Counted from the stretch's first letter, positions 46,160 to 55,155 are shown. The stretch is DNA of 64,000 nucleotides from Chloroflexus aggregans DSM 9485 (GCF_000021945.1 NC_011831.1:2431353-2495352), one strand, 5' to 3'. Notes: generated from the sequence alone by a model not told the origin. Numbers and translations are program-made.

Positions 46160-46687
46160 TCAGAATGCACGCCACAATAACAGCATCCGCCAATAGAGTA
46201 AGGCAGCAGTCACCCGTTCGGACAGAGTCGGAGCAGCGCCACTATCAAGTGCAGCGACGGCGAAGCCCATTGTTTGTGCCTGGCGAACGAACATCAGGCG
46301 ATGACTAAACGGCGCAGCAATCATTAGTCGGCGCAAACCGGAAGTGTGAGCGGTCGATAGCAACTGGTCGGTGTCGTCCAGTATCCGCAACCGCTCATAT
46401 GACACACCACGGCGGTTCAGCTCAATGACTAACGCTTCGGTGTTGGGGCCGGCCAGATACGCGACCGGTACCGCACCAGTATTGAGAAGATCGGCAAGTT
46501 GGGCACTCATTTCGACGGTAGGTGGCGCGGTAGCGACAACCAGCACGGCATCGGCGCTGAGCGGGAAGGGTTCGGCAAGTGGCCGATCCACTACCCACAG
46601 CGTAATCGCAGCGATAATGACGATACCACCGAGGAGCCAACGGCGGACGGAGCGAAGTGATTGGAGCCAGAAGTTGTGTGTCTTCAT
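46160..46687 (-). CDS. Small membrane-anchored protein, possibly DUF218/YdcF-like
   Basis: 175 residues. A membrane segment at about 18-36 is followed by a soluble alpha/beta domain. The opening DAVLVVATAPPTVEMS and the later pattern of alternating strands and helices recall the DUF218/YdcF fold, but its usual acidic and Arg residues are not clear. The ATG at 46687 overlaps the hybrid kinase stop (ATGA), so it is translated together with that kinase. It may help its partner sense or respond at the membrane. Function unknown. Confidence 0.6.
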   Translation of the reverse strand: MKTHNFWLQSLRSVRRWLLGGIVIIAAITLWVVDRPLAEPFPLSADAVLVVATAPPTVEMSAQLADLLNTGAVPVAYLAGPNTEALVIELNRRGVSYERLRILDDTDQLLSTAHTSGLRRLMIAAPFSHRLMFVRQAQTMGFAVAALDSGAAPTLSERVTAALLYWRMLLLWRAF

Positions 46688-49600
46688 ACTTGTTCGGCTG
46701 CGTCAACTAAGCTAGCAATGAGATTCTGCACCGATTGGATTGTAAACGGTTTGGCGAGTATCGCGTTGACACCGTACCGCTGCATATCAGCCGGATCAAC
46801 TTGTTCGCTCCAGCCGGTCACCAGAACGATCCGAACCGTTGTATCGATCTGTCGCACCCGTGAGGCCAATTCCCAGCCTGACATACCGGGCATGCCGAGA
46901 TCGGTACAGATAATCGCGTACCGACCGGGCCGATACTGGGCAAGTGCTTCTTCGCCCGAAGTAGCTTCGACGACCCGATGACCCTGACGCTCAAGGATGC
47001 GGGTCAGCACCTGCCGCACCGCCGTTTCATCATCAACCACTAAAATGTGCAGCGGCACCATAGGTGACGGTTGTGATGATGAGGTGGGTAGTTCCGGTGG
47101 TTGCCCTACCGGCAGCCAAATCTGGAACATCGTACCTTTACCGGGTTCACTTTCGAGCGTAATCCGTCCACCATGCTGTTGCACGATACCACGAACAATC
47201 GCCAACCCCATTCCGGTACCGCGCACACCTTTGGTCGAAAAGAAGGGTGCAAAGATCCGTTCGTGGAGGGCGGGATCGATCCCGACACCATTATCTTGGA
47301 TCACCAACAGCACACCGGCTGCGCCGAACACCTCAGGAGGTGCAGGAGTAGTACGGATCGTTATCGTCCCACCATTGGGTAGTGCGTCGATGGCGTTTAA
47401 CACGAGATTGATGATCAATTCGCGTAACGCAGGAGCATCACCGGTAATTATCGGCAACGGCTCTAGGTCGGTACGCACCTCGATCACGATCCCACGACTC
47501 TGTGCTTCGTCGCGCCAACGGGGACGAGTCAACGCCAGACTCTCTTCGACCACTTGGTTAAGATCAACAGCACCCTGTGGAGTCGATTGGCTGGTTTGGG
47601 CAAATCCTTGCAGACGTTTAATTGTAGCTGCGCCATCGATCGCAGCTAACTCAATTGCCCGTAACCCCTCTTGCAATCGTGGATCGTGGTACTCGTTGAG
47701 CAATAACTGAACGTGACCAAGAATGCTCGCCAGTAAGTTGTTAAAATCGTGAGCCACACCGCTAGATAACTCACCGAGTGCCCGTAATCGGTCACGTTCG
47801 ATCAACTGTTCACGGGCGCGCTGGAGTTCGGCGTCGTGTTGAAGGTTAGCGATAGTGACACCGATCAGATGAGCCATTGCCGTCACCAAGTCGAGGTCAC
47901 TTTGAGCAAACACCCCGCGAACATCGCTTTCGATGGTGATGACGCCGAATACACGCTCGTCAACCAAAATCGGGACGATCATTTCAGCCGCAGTAGCCGG
48001 CAGAAAGGGATGGCAGACATAGCGTTCGTCGCGGAGGACATCGTTGACGATTGCCGGTTGGGCATGGCGAATGACCCAACCGCTGATACCGACATCACAC
48101 GGCAAGGGGGGAAAGACCTGTTCGCTCGATTGGCAGTGCATCAGGCGACCATAGGCAGCACGCACGATGAGCTGATCATGCTCAATGACACTAATGAGTA
48201 CTTGATAGTACCCGAAGGTACGGTGAAGCAATTGGGTAGCTTCATCGAGCAATTGATCGATATCACGGACGGCGCCAATACGGACGGTGAACTGTTGCAG
48301 AACCTGAAATTGGCTGGCCCGTTCTTGTGCCTCACGTAGAAGACGAACGTTATTGATGACGGCGGCAACCTGTTCGCCAAACATCTGTGCCGTACCGACA
48401 TCTTCGGCAGTGAAGGCATTGGGGATCCATTTATCAATCGTTAAAAAGCCAATTGTGGTCTGATCAACCCGCAGTGGTACACCGATCCAGGAACGGATGA
48501 TCTCGCTATCGGGTACCTTCTGCCAACCGGGTAATTGCTGTACATCGGGATGATACCTTGCCGTACCGACTTGACGCAGATCATAAATCGTTGAACCCGG
48601 TCCGGCGAAGAGAGTTACTTGATCGACCGGAGTACGCAGACCACGCTGGGCAATGAGGCGGACATACTCATCGTCATGCACAACGAAGACACAAGCCGAG
48701 TCGAACGGGATAAATCGTTGCAATTCGGCCAGGATCTGATCAAGCACGCTGGCCTGATCGATGCGTGCGTTGGTCAGTGCCACGAGACGGTGCAGCGCTT
48801 CGGCGCGAGCGTGTGCGCGTTGCTCGAAAGCGCGCTGGCGGGCACGCATCAATTGATTGGCCGCAAAAGCAAGCAGGTTAGTATCCTCTTTGCTCCAATA
48901 GCGGCCCGGTTGGTTGACTACTAGCCATGCCGGTAATCCATCGAAACGTAGATCGGTGATCAGCGCGCCTTCATTACGCCAGCGGTTCAGGTCATCGTAG
49001 TGAACGTTGTGACCGGCGTGATCGAGAAGGTTCCCATCATACGTGGTGCTAATAAGGAGAGGTTCGACCCCAAGGACGACGGCTAATTCGGCCAAGATCA
49101 ACGTTTCGGCTTGGGTCGATTCGGTGCTATGGGCCAAGATTCGTTCGCGTGCTGTGGCGTAACGCAGGATCTGAGCCTTTGTAGCGTTGTCGATAGCGAT
49201 GGCAGCCTGATCGGCGAAAATAGAAATCGTTTCGATAACTTCTTGGCTAAACGGTGTGGCGACAGTGTAGCGAGATAGGCTAAGCGCACCGACGCACTGC
49301 GCGCGAACGATCAGAGGGATAGAGAGTATAATAGCCGGATGGCGGTCGAGTTTGGGTACGTAGCGTGGATCGTGAAGTGGGTTGGTAATTTGGAGGATTT
49401 GACGATGGGCAACTGACCAACCGGCAATACCTTCACCGACCCGCAAACGGAAGATACGTTCACGCTCAGGACGGTCTTCAAGCCCAAGGATAGCAGCGCT
49501 TGTCAACCACTCGCCTTGCTCGTCGAGCAGCCAGATAGTCACAACATCGGCTCCGCTTAGATCACGAGTGGCGACTAATACACGCTGTAACACATCCGGC

Positions 49601-49698
49601 AGTTCGAGCGATGAAAGAACTGCCTTACTGAGTGCAAGAATGGTGGCGATCGGTGAGGTGACGGCAGATTGGTCAGATGGTGTGTCTTGGTTTGTCAT
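46684..49698 (-). CDS. Hybrid histidine kinase with several GAF domains and C-terminal REC
   Basis: 1004 residues from ATG 49698. The open frame extends further upstream through ssb and a repeat island, but that part is not credible. Three GAF-like domains are visible (about residues 30-180, 300-450 and 470-610). The HisKA helix has His650 in ELSSGVAHDFNNLLAS. The ATPase domain has NLVLNAIDAL, DNGVGIDP and GTGMGLAIVRGI. The receiver at the end carries LHILVVDDETAVRQVL and phospho-Asp in IICTDLGMPGMSG. It is soluble, so it senses cytoplasmic cues. It is coupled to a small membrane protein. A TATAAT six bases before the ATG suggests a leaderless message. Confidence 0.92.
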   Translation of the reverse strand: MTNQDTPSDQSAVTSPIATILALSKAVLSSLELPDVLQRVLVATRDLSGADVVTIWLLDEQGEWLTSAAILGLEDRPERERIFRLRVGEGIAGWSVAHRQILQITNPLHDPRYVPKLDRHPAIILSIPLIVRAQCVGALSLSRYTVATPFSQEVIETISIFADQAAIAIDNATKAQILRYATARERILAHSTESTQAETLILAELAVVLGVEPLLISTTYDGNLLDHAGHNVHYDDLNRWRNEGALITDLRFDGLPAWLVVNQPGRYWSKEDTNLLAFAANQLMRARQRAFEQRAHARAEALHRLVALTNARIDQASVLDQILAELQRFIPFDSACVFVVHDDEYVRLIAQRGLRTPVDQVTLFAGPGSTIYDLRQVGTARYHPDVQQLPGWQKVPDSEIIRSWIGVPLRVDQTTIGFLTIDKWIPNAFTAEDVGTAQMFGEQVAAVINNVRLLREAQERASQFQVLQQFTVRIGAVRDIDQLLDEATQLLHRTFGYYQVLISVIEHDQLIVRAAYGRLMHCQSSEQVFPPLPCDVGISGWVIRHAQPAIVNDVLRDERYVCHPFLPATAAEMIVPILVDERVFGVITIESDVRGVFAQSDLDLVTAMAHLIGVTIANLQHDAELQRAREQLIERDRLRALGELSSGVAHDFNNLLASILGHVQLLLNEYHDPRLQEGLRAIELAAIDGAATIKRLQGFAQTSQSTPQGAVDLNQVVEESLALTRPRWRDEAQSRGIVIEVRTDLEPLPIITGDAPALRELIINLVLNAIDALPNGGTITIRTTPAPPEVFGAAGVLLVIQDNGVGIDPALHERIFAPFFSTKGVRGTGMGLAIVRGIVQQHGGRITLESEPGKGTMFQIWLPVGQPPELPTSSSQPSPMVPLHILVVDDETAVRQVLTRILERQGHRVVEATSGEEALAQYRPGRYAIICTDLGMPGMSGWELASRVRQIDTTVRIVLVTGWSEQVDPADMQRYGVNAILAKPFTIQSVQNLIASLVDAAEQV

Positions 49699-49704
49699 AA
49701 TTTT

Positions 49705-49710
49705 ATTATA
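49705..49710 (-). promoter_or_regulatory. -10 element placing the kinase transcript start near its ATG
   Basis: A consensus TATAAT on the minus strand ends six bases before the kinase ATG at 49698, so the transcript would start at or near the ATG. No convincing -35 is seen, and no ribosome site lies before the ATG. Confidence 0.4.
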
Positions 49711-49860
49711 CACTCGCGGTATTACCAATAGCATATACTGGTGGATACTTCTGGAAATACGTGCGAATTTTTCGCGAATCGCGCAACTTTTGCCCTCTTT
49801 CCACGGTTTACTACATGCAACGGCAATTGAATAGTCAATTTGAGCACAGAGGAGGGCACG

Positions 49861-50241
49861 ATGCGTAGCTTCAAAGGAACGATGAATCGGGTCGAGTTGA
49901 TCGGGCGATTGGGGGCCGATCCTGAACTCAAACAGGTAGGCAATGGTGTAACGGTCTGTCGGTTTAATCTGGCGACCAATCGTCCGGGTGGCAACGATGA
50001 TCAGGGACATCGGACCAGTGAAACTGAGTGGACGACGGTGGAGGCATGGGAGCGTTTGGCAGAAGTGTGCGGTAATTATCTGCAAAAGGGGCGGCGGGTG
50101 ATGGTGATGGGCAGCTTGCGCACCGACAAATGGCAAGATAGTGAGAGTGGGCAAATGCGATGGCGGACGTATGTACGTGCCGATGAGGTGATTTTCCTTG
50201 ACGGTGGAGTTGGCCGGCAAGAAGAGGGAGATGAGGAGTAG
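49861..50241 (+). CDS. ssb: Single-stranded DNA-binding protein
   Basis: 126 residues from ATG 49861 with AGGAGGG four bases upstream; the frame opens at 49840. The OB fold is clear: MNRVELIGRLGADPELKQV, VCRFNLATNR, TEWTTVEAWERLAEVCGNYL and KGRRVMVMGSLRTDKW. The protein is shorter than typical SSB. Its acidic tail ends GRQEEGDEE and lacks the Asp-Asp-Ile-Pro-Phe tip that recruits partner proteins. It may be a second, specialised ssb of the genome. It is divergent from the hybrid kinase. Confidence 0.93.
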   Translation: MRSFKGTMNRVELIGRLGADPELKQVGNGVTVCRFNLATNRPGGNDDQGHRTSETEWTTVEAWERLAEVCGNYLQKGRRVMVMGSLRTDKWQDSESGQMRWRTYVRADEVIFLDGGVGRQEEGDEE

Positions 50242-50242
50242 G

Positions 50243-50650
50243 GGAGCGTCCAGAGACGTTAACGCAAAGGCGCAAAGGGCGCAGAGGGCGCAGACGCAAC
50301 AAGCGCCACCCGTAGGGGCACGGCACGCCGTACCCCCACGAAGGGCAAAGGACGGTAACGCAAAGGCGCAAAGAGCGCAGAGGCGCAAAGAGCGCAGAGG
50401 CGCAAAGAGGTTAACGCAAAGGCGCAAAGGGCGCAAAGGCGGCAGACGCAACAAGCGCCACCCGTAGGGGCACGGCACGCCGTGCCCCCACGAAGGGCAA
50501 AGGACGGTAACGCAAAGGCGCAAAGGGCGCAAAGGGCGCAAAGACGGCAGACGCAACAAGCGCCACCCGTAGGGGCACGGCACGCCGTGCCCCCACGAAG
50601 GGCAAAGGACGGTAACGCAAAGGCGCAAAGGGCGCAAAGGCGCGGAGGGT
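50243..50650. repeat. Intergenic repeat island of GCAAAGGCGCAAAGG units
   Basis: Many copies of AACGCAAAGGCGCAAAGGG-like units are interleaved with three copies of a longer block at 50291, 50443 and 50548. Each long block contains GGGGCACGGCACGCCGTGCCCC, a strong palindrome. The island gives long open frames on the minus strand by chance because its units keep frame. It lies between ssb and cysK and resembles dispersed repeats of Chloroflexus genomes. Confidence 0.85.
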
Positions 50651-50672
50651 AGAGGAGGTAGTTACTCCGTAG

Positions 50673-50757
50673 TCTCCGCGCCTGTGCGTTGCGGTGTCAG
50701 TGACAACAGCATCTCGGTTGCCACGCCGACCATCTCCGCGCCTGTGCGTTGCGGTGT
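50673..50757. repeat. Two 25-bp direct repeats, 60 bases apart
   Basis: TCTCCGCGCCTGTGCGTTGC plus GGTGT occurs at 50673-50697 and again at 50733-50757, right next to the cysK stop codon. Confidence 0.8.
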
Positions 50758-50760
50758 GAG

Positions 50761-51690
50761 TTACTCTTCAGCGAAGAGAGGAGTAGAGAGATAGCGTTCG
50801 CCGTTTGACGGCACGATAAAGACGATCAGCTTCCCGGCGTTTTCAGGGCGGCGGGCGACGCGGAGGGCGGCGGTAGCGGCAGCACCACTTGAGATGCCGA
50901 CCATCAACCCCTCTTCGCGGGCGAGGCGACGAGCCATCGCAAAGGCATCTTCGTTACTGACTTGCTGAATCTCATCAAGAATGGAGGTATTCAACACATC
51001 GGGAATAAAGCCGGCGCCGATGCCCTGAATCTTGTGTGGGCCGGGCTTACCGCCTGATAACACCGGCGAAGCTTCCGGTTCGACGGCAACAATACGCAGG
51101 CTAGGCCGGCGCGGTTTGAGTGCTTCACCGATGCCGGTGAGGGTACCGCCGGTACCGACACCACCGACGACAATATCAACCTGACCATCAGTATCGCGCC
51201 AAATCTCTTCGGCGGTGGTAGCGCGGTGAATGGCCGGGTTAGCAGGGTTCTTAAACTGCTGAGGCATAAAGCTGTTCGGAATTTCGGCCAGTAGCTCTTC
51301 GGCACGGGCAATGGCACCGCGCATCCCTTCGCTACCCGGTGTTAACACCAATTCAGCGCCGAAGCCGCGCAGAAGTTTACGCCGCTCGATACTCATTGTT
51401 TCAGGCATTGTCAGGATGAGACGATACCCGCGGGCGGCGGCTACTAGCGCCAAGCCGATGCCGGTATTGCCACTGGTTGGCTCGATAATCACCGTCTCAC
51501 CGGGACGGATCAGACCTTCACGCTCGGCGGCATCGATCATCGCCAAACCTATCCGATCTTTCACTGAGCCGGCTGGGTTGAAAAATTCGAGTTTGGCAAC
51601 AACAGTAGCATGGGTGTCGTTAACGCGGTTGAGACGGACGAGCGGTGTATTACCAATCAGTTCGGTGATCGAATTGTAGATGCGGGCCAC
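50761..51690 (-). CDS. cysK: Cysteine synthase (O-acetylserine sulfhydrylase)
   Basis: 309 residues from a GTG at 51690 with AAAGGAG about six bases upstream; the frame opens 33 codons earlier but without support. It begins [19 protein letters not shown], typical of the family. The PLP Lys44 is in [14 protein letters not shown], the substrate loop is [10 protein letters not shown], and [14 protein letters not shown] binds cofactor phosphate. The [10 protein letters not shown] stretch is also expected. It makes cysteine from O-acetylserine and sulfide. A near-consensus promoter stands 40-70 bases upstream. Confidence 0.95.
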   Translation of the reverse strand: MARIYNSITELIGNTPLVRLNRVNDTHATVVAKLEFFNPAGSVKDRIGLAMIDAAEREGLIRPGETVIIEPTSGNTGIGLALVAAARGYRLILTMPETMSIERRKLLRGFGAELVLTPGSEGMRGAIARAEELLAEIPNSFMPQQFKNPANPAIHRATTAEEIWRDTDGQVDIVVGGVGTGGTLTGIGEALKPRRPSLRIVAVEPEASPVLSGGKPGPHKIQGIGAGFIPDVLNTSILDEIQQVSNEDAFAMARRLAREEGLMVGISSGAAATAALRVARRPENAGKLIVFIVPSNGERYLSTPLFAEE

Positions 51691-51729
51691 GGTAGGCTCC
51701 TTTGTACTAAGCAGATCCTTGCTTATCGT

Positions 51730-51758
51730 ATTGTAATTGGATCGGCGTGAAATGTCAA
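51730..51758 (-). promoter_or_regulatory. Promoter of cysK
   Basis: On the minus strand TTGACA (51753-51758) and TACAAT (51730-51735) are 17 bases apart, about 40 bases before the GTG start. Confidence 0.75.
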
Positions 51759-51855
51759 TTTGTTGCTTGACAAAGTTAAGATTGACCATAGCTGTGACCG
51801 ACGAAAATCATGCTATACTGACGCGAAGGAACGCAACAGTAACGGAGGGCAAAGT

Positions 51856-52419
51856 ATGCGCGGTCGCGCGATACGTCCGGTTGATCGAGCCGGTGGTGGA
51901 GAAGAAGCAGTTCGGCTGACACGGTGTGCCGGAACGTGGTTAGCCGATCCACCCGACGCTGCCGAGCAAGCGCGGATTGCGGCTGCGGTGCGGGCTGTGA
52001 GTGAGCAGCGTACCTTAGCACTCGAATTGCATCGCGATCAAGCAGCACTCGATGCGTATTGTATCGAATTGTTTCGCGACCCAATATTTGATCCATTGCA
52101 TATTGGCCCAGCGGTGATCCGGCGGATCATTGACAAGCTCGGTGAACCACCGGTGGACGATGAGGCGAATACGACTGCTTTTTCAGAGTATTTGCAACGT
52201 GCAGTGCTGTTGTTTGCGCTGCCCAATCCACGCCGATTGCTGGCGGCGCAACTACGTCGTTACCTACCACGTTTTACCGAGGTCGGCGATTGGAAGGCAG
52301 CGGTGGCAATTGATTACAGCGCGTTCCGTACCTCGCTTGGCAATGAGGTAACACCGTTTTTGGCCCAGATGACGCTCGCCGGTTTGGCTGATTACTACGA
52401 TGAATTACCGGAGGCGTAG
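51856..52419 (+). CDS. Protein of unknown function
   Basis: 187 residues from ATG 51856 with GGAGGG about six bases upstream; the frame opens at 51760. It looks soluble and helix-rich with no membrane segment, and I recognise no family. It is divergent from cysK, and a TATACT at 51814-51819 may be its -10 element. The clean frame, codon use and ribosome site support a real gene. Confidence 0.7.
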   Translation: MRGRAIRPVDRAGGGEEAVRLTRCAGTWLADPPDAAEQARIAAAVRAVSEQRTLALELHRDQAALDAYCIELFRDPIFDPLHIGPAVIRRIIDKLGEPPVDDEANTTAFSEYLQRAVLLFALPNPRRLLAAQLRRYLPRFTEVGDWKAAVAIDYSAFRTSLGNEVTPFLAQMTLAGLADYYDELPEA

Positions 52420-52522
52420 GCGGCTGGCAATGCGATGCGCTATACCGGTGGATTGCAACCGGCGCTGATTGAGGACTAAGAGCGAACCACATCGGCGCGC
52501 ATCCGTGCTCTACGCCAGTGGG

Positions 52523-52550
52523 TTGCAACAAGTACAAAGTATGGTATAAT
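52523..52550 (+). promoter_or_regulatory. Promoter of tRNA-Glu
   Basis: TTGCAA (52523-52528) and consensus TATAAT (52545-52550) are 16 bases apart, 13 bases before the tRNA. Confidence 0.75.
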
Positions 52551-52563
52551 GCACCTTCGTCAG

Positions 52564-52640
52564 GCCCCCATCGTCTAGTGGCCTAGGACATCACCCTTTC
52601 AAGGTGGAGATCGCGGGTTCGAATCCCGCTGGGGGCACCA
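52564..52640 (+). tRNA. tRNA-Glu (anticodon UUC)
   Basis: The acceptor GCCCCCA pairs with TGGGGGC. The anticodon loop CTTTCAA carries TTC. The T arm is GCGGGTTCGAATCCCGC. The discriminator is A and the CCA end is encoded (52638-52640). Confidence 0.95.
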
Positions 52641-52644
52641 ATAG

Positions 52645-52683
52645 AAGCGCACTGCACATATCGCAGTGCGCTTTAGGTTTTTT
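52645..52683 (+). terminator. Terminator of tRNA-Glu
   Basis: AAGCGCACTGC (52645-52655) pairs with GCAGTGCGCTT (52663-52673) and is followed by TAGGTTTTTT. Confidence 0.85.
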
Positions 52684-52992
52684 AGGCTGGCATTGGTCAT
52701 TCGGCTCGGATGCAGGACTGCGTTTGTTGCCATGTGCTGGTGTTGGTTCGCGTGTTGTTTGTCCACTCTCGATCCTCGTAGAGATGCTGTCTCGTATCTA
52801 AAGGTAAGGGGGAAGAACACTGTATGAGTCTGTCCTTCATTAATAACGCAGGTGCTTGATGTTGACCAGTGGTTATCGCTGTTGTGATGACATCTCAAGT
52901 AACGCCGGCTTAGGGGCTTGTTCACAAGTCAAGTATAGCTCTGTCTTACACTGAGCGAAGTGGCGGCGAGTCAAAGAGAAAGGAGCCATGCT
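52684..52992. other. Leader/intergenic region upstream of the His-rich gene
   Basis: About 310 bases from the tRNA-Glu terminator to the His-rich gene. A small palindrome CTTGTTCACAAG lies near 52917, but no clear promoter or riboswitch is seen. Confidence 0.4.
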
Positions 52993-53316
52993 ATGACTCA
53001 CCCAATTCATGATCCACACCCCCATATCCACAGCGAGCATTGCGGCCATCTCCGCATTTTGCACAATGGTCACGTCGATTATCTGCATGATGGTCATCTC
53101 CACCATCCACACGAGGGGCACTACGACGAGCACGTGATAGCCGTCAGTTCAGACAACCCCGCCGGCTGTGCGCCAATTGCATGTCAGTGCGGTCACGAAG
53201 GCTGCGGTCATCCGTTGGTGCCGCACGGGGATCATTTTGACTATTTGGTCAATGGTCGTCTTCACCATCGCCACGGCGATCGCTGCGATGATCACGGCCC
53301 GCTAACGGTTTTGTAA
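52993..53316 (+). CDS. Small His-rich, probably zinc-binding protein
   Basis: 107 residues from ATG 52993, with AAAGGAG upstream; the frame opens at 52960. Over a fifth of residues are His. Repeated motifs such as HNGHVDYLHDGHLHHPHEGH and HGDHFDYLVNGRLHHRHGD, together with Cys-Gly-His pairs, indicate metal binding, most likely zinc. There is no signal peptide. Small proteins of this kind occur beside Zur-type regulators in other bacteria, and here the convergent neighbour, one base away, is a Fur-family regulator. A zinc store or chaperone role is inferred. Confidence 0.8.
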   Translation: MTHPIHDPHPHIHSEHCGHLRILHNGHVDYLHDGHLHHPHEGHYDEHVIAVSSDNPAGCAPIACQCGHEGCGHPLVPHGDHFDYLVNGRLHHRHGDRCDDHGPLTVL

Positions 53317-53317
53317 G

Positions 53318-53788
53318 TCACTGCTTATAGGCTTGACAGCGCCAGCACAGACCGGTCAATTCGAGGAGATGATGCTGGACACGAAAGCCGTGTCTTGCCA
53401 GCACAACGTTCAGTTCATCGAGGATCGCACATCCGTCGATCAGTAAGGTCGCGCCGCAACGACGGCAGATCGCGTGGTGGTAATGACCGGGGAGCGTGCG
53501 TGCATATGCGTATAACCCGCGCTCAGTGCGAATCCGGGTTAACCAGCCCTGCTCACGGAGGTAGTCAACCATGCGATACGCAGTGGCGCGGCTTACCCGT
53601 GTTGGCGGCGGAGCAAGCGCTGCCGCCAATGCTTCAGTGCTGAACACGTGTGGCTGGCAGGCAATCCAATGAATGATGGCGCGACGTGGTTGGGTGAGGC
53701 GAATGTGGTGTTCGCGTAACGCAGCCGTGATCCGTTGTTCCCAATCTGTTGTGCTGAGAGAGATGATGGTGTTGTGACAATCGGTCAT
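53318..53788 (-). CDS. Fur-family metalloregulator, probably Zur-like
   Basis: 156 residues from ATG 53788; longer starts at 53848 and 53899 exist, but this one gives the usual Fur length and leaves a palindromic operator upstream. The winged helix is visible (LTQPRRAIIHWIACQPHVFS, then SRATAYRMVDYLREQGWL). Metal ligands appear in GHYHHAICRRCG and LTGLCWRCQ, two CxxC pairs for structural zinc. The neighbour is a His-rich zinc-binding protein, which favours Zur over iron or peroxide sensing. Confidence 0.85.
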   Translation of the reverse strand: MTDCHNTIISLSTTDWEQRITAALREHHIRLTQPRRAIIHWIACQPHVFSTEALAAALAPPPTRVSRATAYRMVDYLREQGWLTRIRTERGLYAYARTLPGHYHHAICRRCGATLLIDGCAILDELNVVLARHGFRVQHHLLELTGLCWRCQAYKQ

Positions 53789-53829
53789 ACGATTATCGGT
53801 GGGAATGTCATAAGTGCGTTCACTTTCGT

Positions 53830-53850
53830 TAATGATACTATGGATCATTA
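53830..53850. promoter_or_regulatory. Candidate Fur/Zur operator palindrome
   Basis: TAATGAT (53830-53836) and ATCATTA (53844-53850) form a perfect inverted repeat with a seven-base spacer, 42 bases before the regulator ATG. It would allow autoregulation. The spacer is longer than in classical Fur boxes. Confidence 0.5.
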
Positions 53851-53952
53851 CTGGATGCAGAAGCGAACCCAGCCCAAACGAACGCCGGCGCAGGAGCAAG
53901 CTGAAATTGCCCTGCGCCGGTCATTGTCGAGCGTGAGATCGCCGACGACGGT

Positions 53953-55152
53953 TCACCTTAGCAAGAAGGTGGCATACAAGCCAACGAGCAGGAAGAAGCC
54001 AAACCACGCCCCTAACATACCGGTAGCAATCGTACCAAGCCGCTCCACACGGGGAGAGATCTGCGCATCACGCTTCACCCCACCAGACTGGTACATCACC
54101 ATTATGAGATACGCGAGTACTGCGACGCCGACGATGGTGGTTACGGTAAATACGATAATCGATCCCCAATCGAAGGCATAGGGGTAGGTAGCGACACTGT
54201 ACCCGAATCGTGCTAGTGAGACAACCCGGATCGCTTCGCGTACCATACCTACCACAACCAGCGTTCCTATCCAAACGAGCAACGTGCGCGGCGCATGGCG
54301 GATTGGTTGGCGCAGCCAGAAGAAATAGCCGGTCAGTGCTACTCCGATGCCCACTAACGTGATCCCGACTTGCCAACCGATACCGAACTCAACACCTTCG
54401 GTCATCGCCCAGAGCAAGCCGGCAAGCGCGTAGATCGGGCTAATCACAAGGCCTAGTTTCCGACCAAGGTTGGCCACCCATTGTATAAAAGGTGCATCTT
54501 CCTCACTCCGACGGAAATACCAACCGAACAAAGTCAGCGTCACCGCAAGGCTCAGGCAGGCTTGCAAGGGCAACAAAAACACAAGCCGCGGAATGTTCCA
54601 CGCATGGAAGATGATTCCGCGTGTATCAATAATGCCATTCGGCGCATACCACTCCATCCAGCGTTCAGGTCGGATCGAGACTGCCGCCAGCACATGCATA
54701 ATCCAGCCGGCGAAGAAGAGTAAGATGAACGATGCCACCGCCGACCAAAGCAATTTCCCGTCAGGGCTGCCCTTCAGGTAGAACAGGTATGCGAGACTGT
54801 AGCCGCCCATGACCACAAAGATGAAACTGACCGACCAAAACCCGGTCAAAGAGTTGCTGGCATACCAAATTGGATCGTAGATCGTCTGCACAAACAGCAG
54901 AGGTGCAATGCCGGTAACAATCCCTAGCCCAACCGCATTTGGGGTGAGCCGGGCAGCGACCCGTGCCAGCCGTAATCGGTAGTCGGTAGGACGGAGAAAG
55001 CCCCAAATCGCGTACAAACTTGATCCCAAGGCGAGCGTAACAAAGAAGATATGCAACACCCACGTTACGACCAATAACACCTGCAACGCTGGCGGATAAA
55101 ACGGCGCGCCGAGCGGGTCGCGCATCATTTTGAGCATCTCACCGACATTCAT
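53953..55152 (-). CDS. Membrane subunit partner of the cytochrome bd-like protein
   Basis: 399 residues with about nine or ten membrane segments and no CxxCH motif. The order of helices and the early LLVVTWVLHIFFVTLALGSS with a His resemble CydA-like membrane subunits, but the family is not certain. ATG 55152 follows AGAGGTGA. It starts three bases after the stop of the cytochrome c-fused subunit, so both are made from one message. It probably forms a heterodimer that binds heme and oxidises quinol. Electron acceptor unknown. Confidence 0.7.
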   Translation of the reverse strand: MNVGEMLKMMRDPLGAPFYPPALQVLLVVTWVLHIFFVTLALGSSLYAIWGFLRPTDYRLRLARVAARLTPNAVGLGIVTGIAPLLFVQTIYDPIWYASNSLTGFWSVSFIFVVMGGYSLAYLFYLKGSPDGKLLWSAVASFILLFFAGWIMHVLAAVSIRPERWMEWYAPNGIIDTRGIIFHAWNIPRLVFLLPLQACLSLAVTLTLFGWYFRRSEEDAPFIQWVANLGRKLGLVISPIYALAGLLWAMTEGVEFGIGWQVGITLVGIGVALTGYFFWLRQPIRHAPRTLLVWIGTLVVVGMVREAIRVVSLARFGYSVATYPYAFDWGSIIVFTVTTIVGVAVLAYLIMVMYQSGGVKRDAQISPRVERLGTIATGMLGAWFGFFLLVGLYATFLLR

Positions 55153-55155
55153 ATC

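Noticed and set aside
46042-46308. Plus-strand frame of 88 codons
   Set aside because: It lacks a ribosome site and is partly antisense to the small membrane protein gene.
49699-50637. Long N-terminal extension of the hybrid kinase frame through ssb and the repeat island
   Set aside because: It consists of translated repeats and the antisense of ssb. The kinase has a good ATG at 49698 with a -10 element just upstream.
53789-53899. Longer starts of the Fur-family regulator
   Set aside because: They would place the palindromic operator inside the coding region and make the protein longer than usual. They cannot be excluded entirely.
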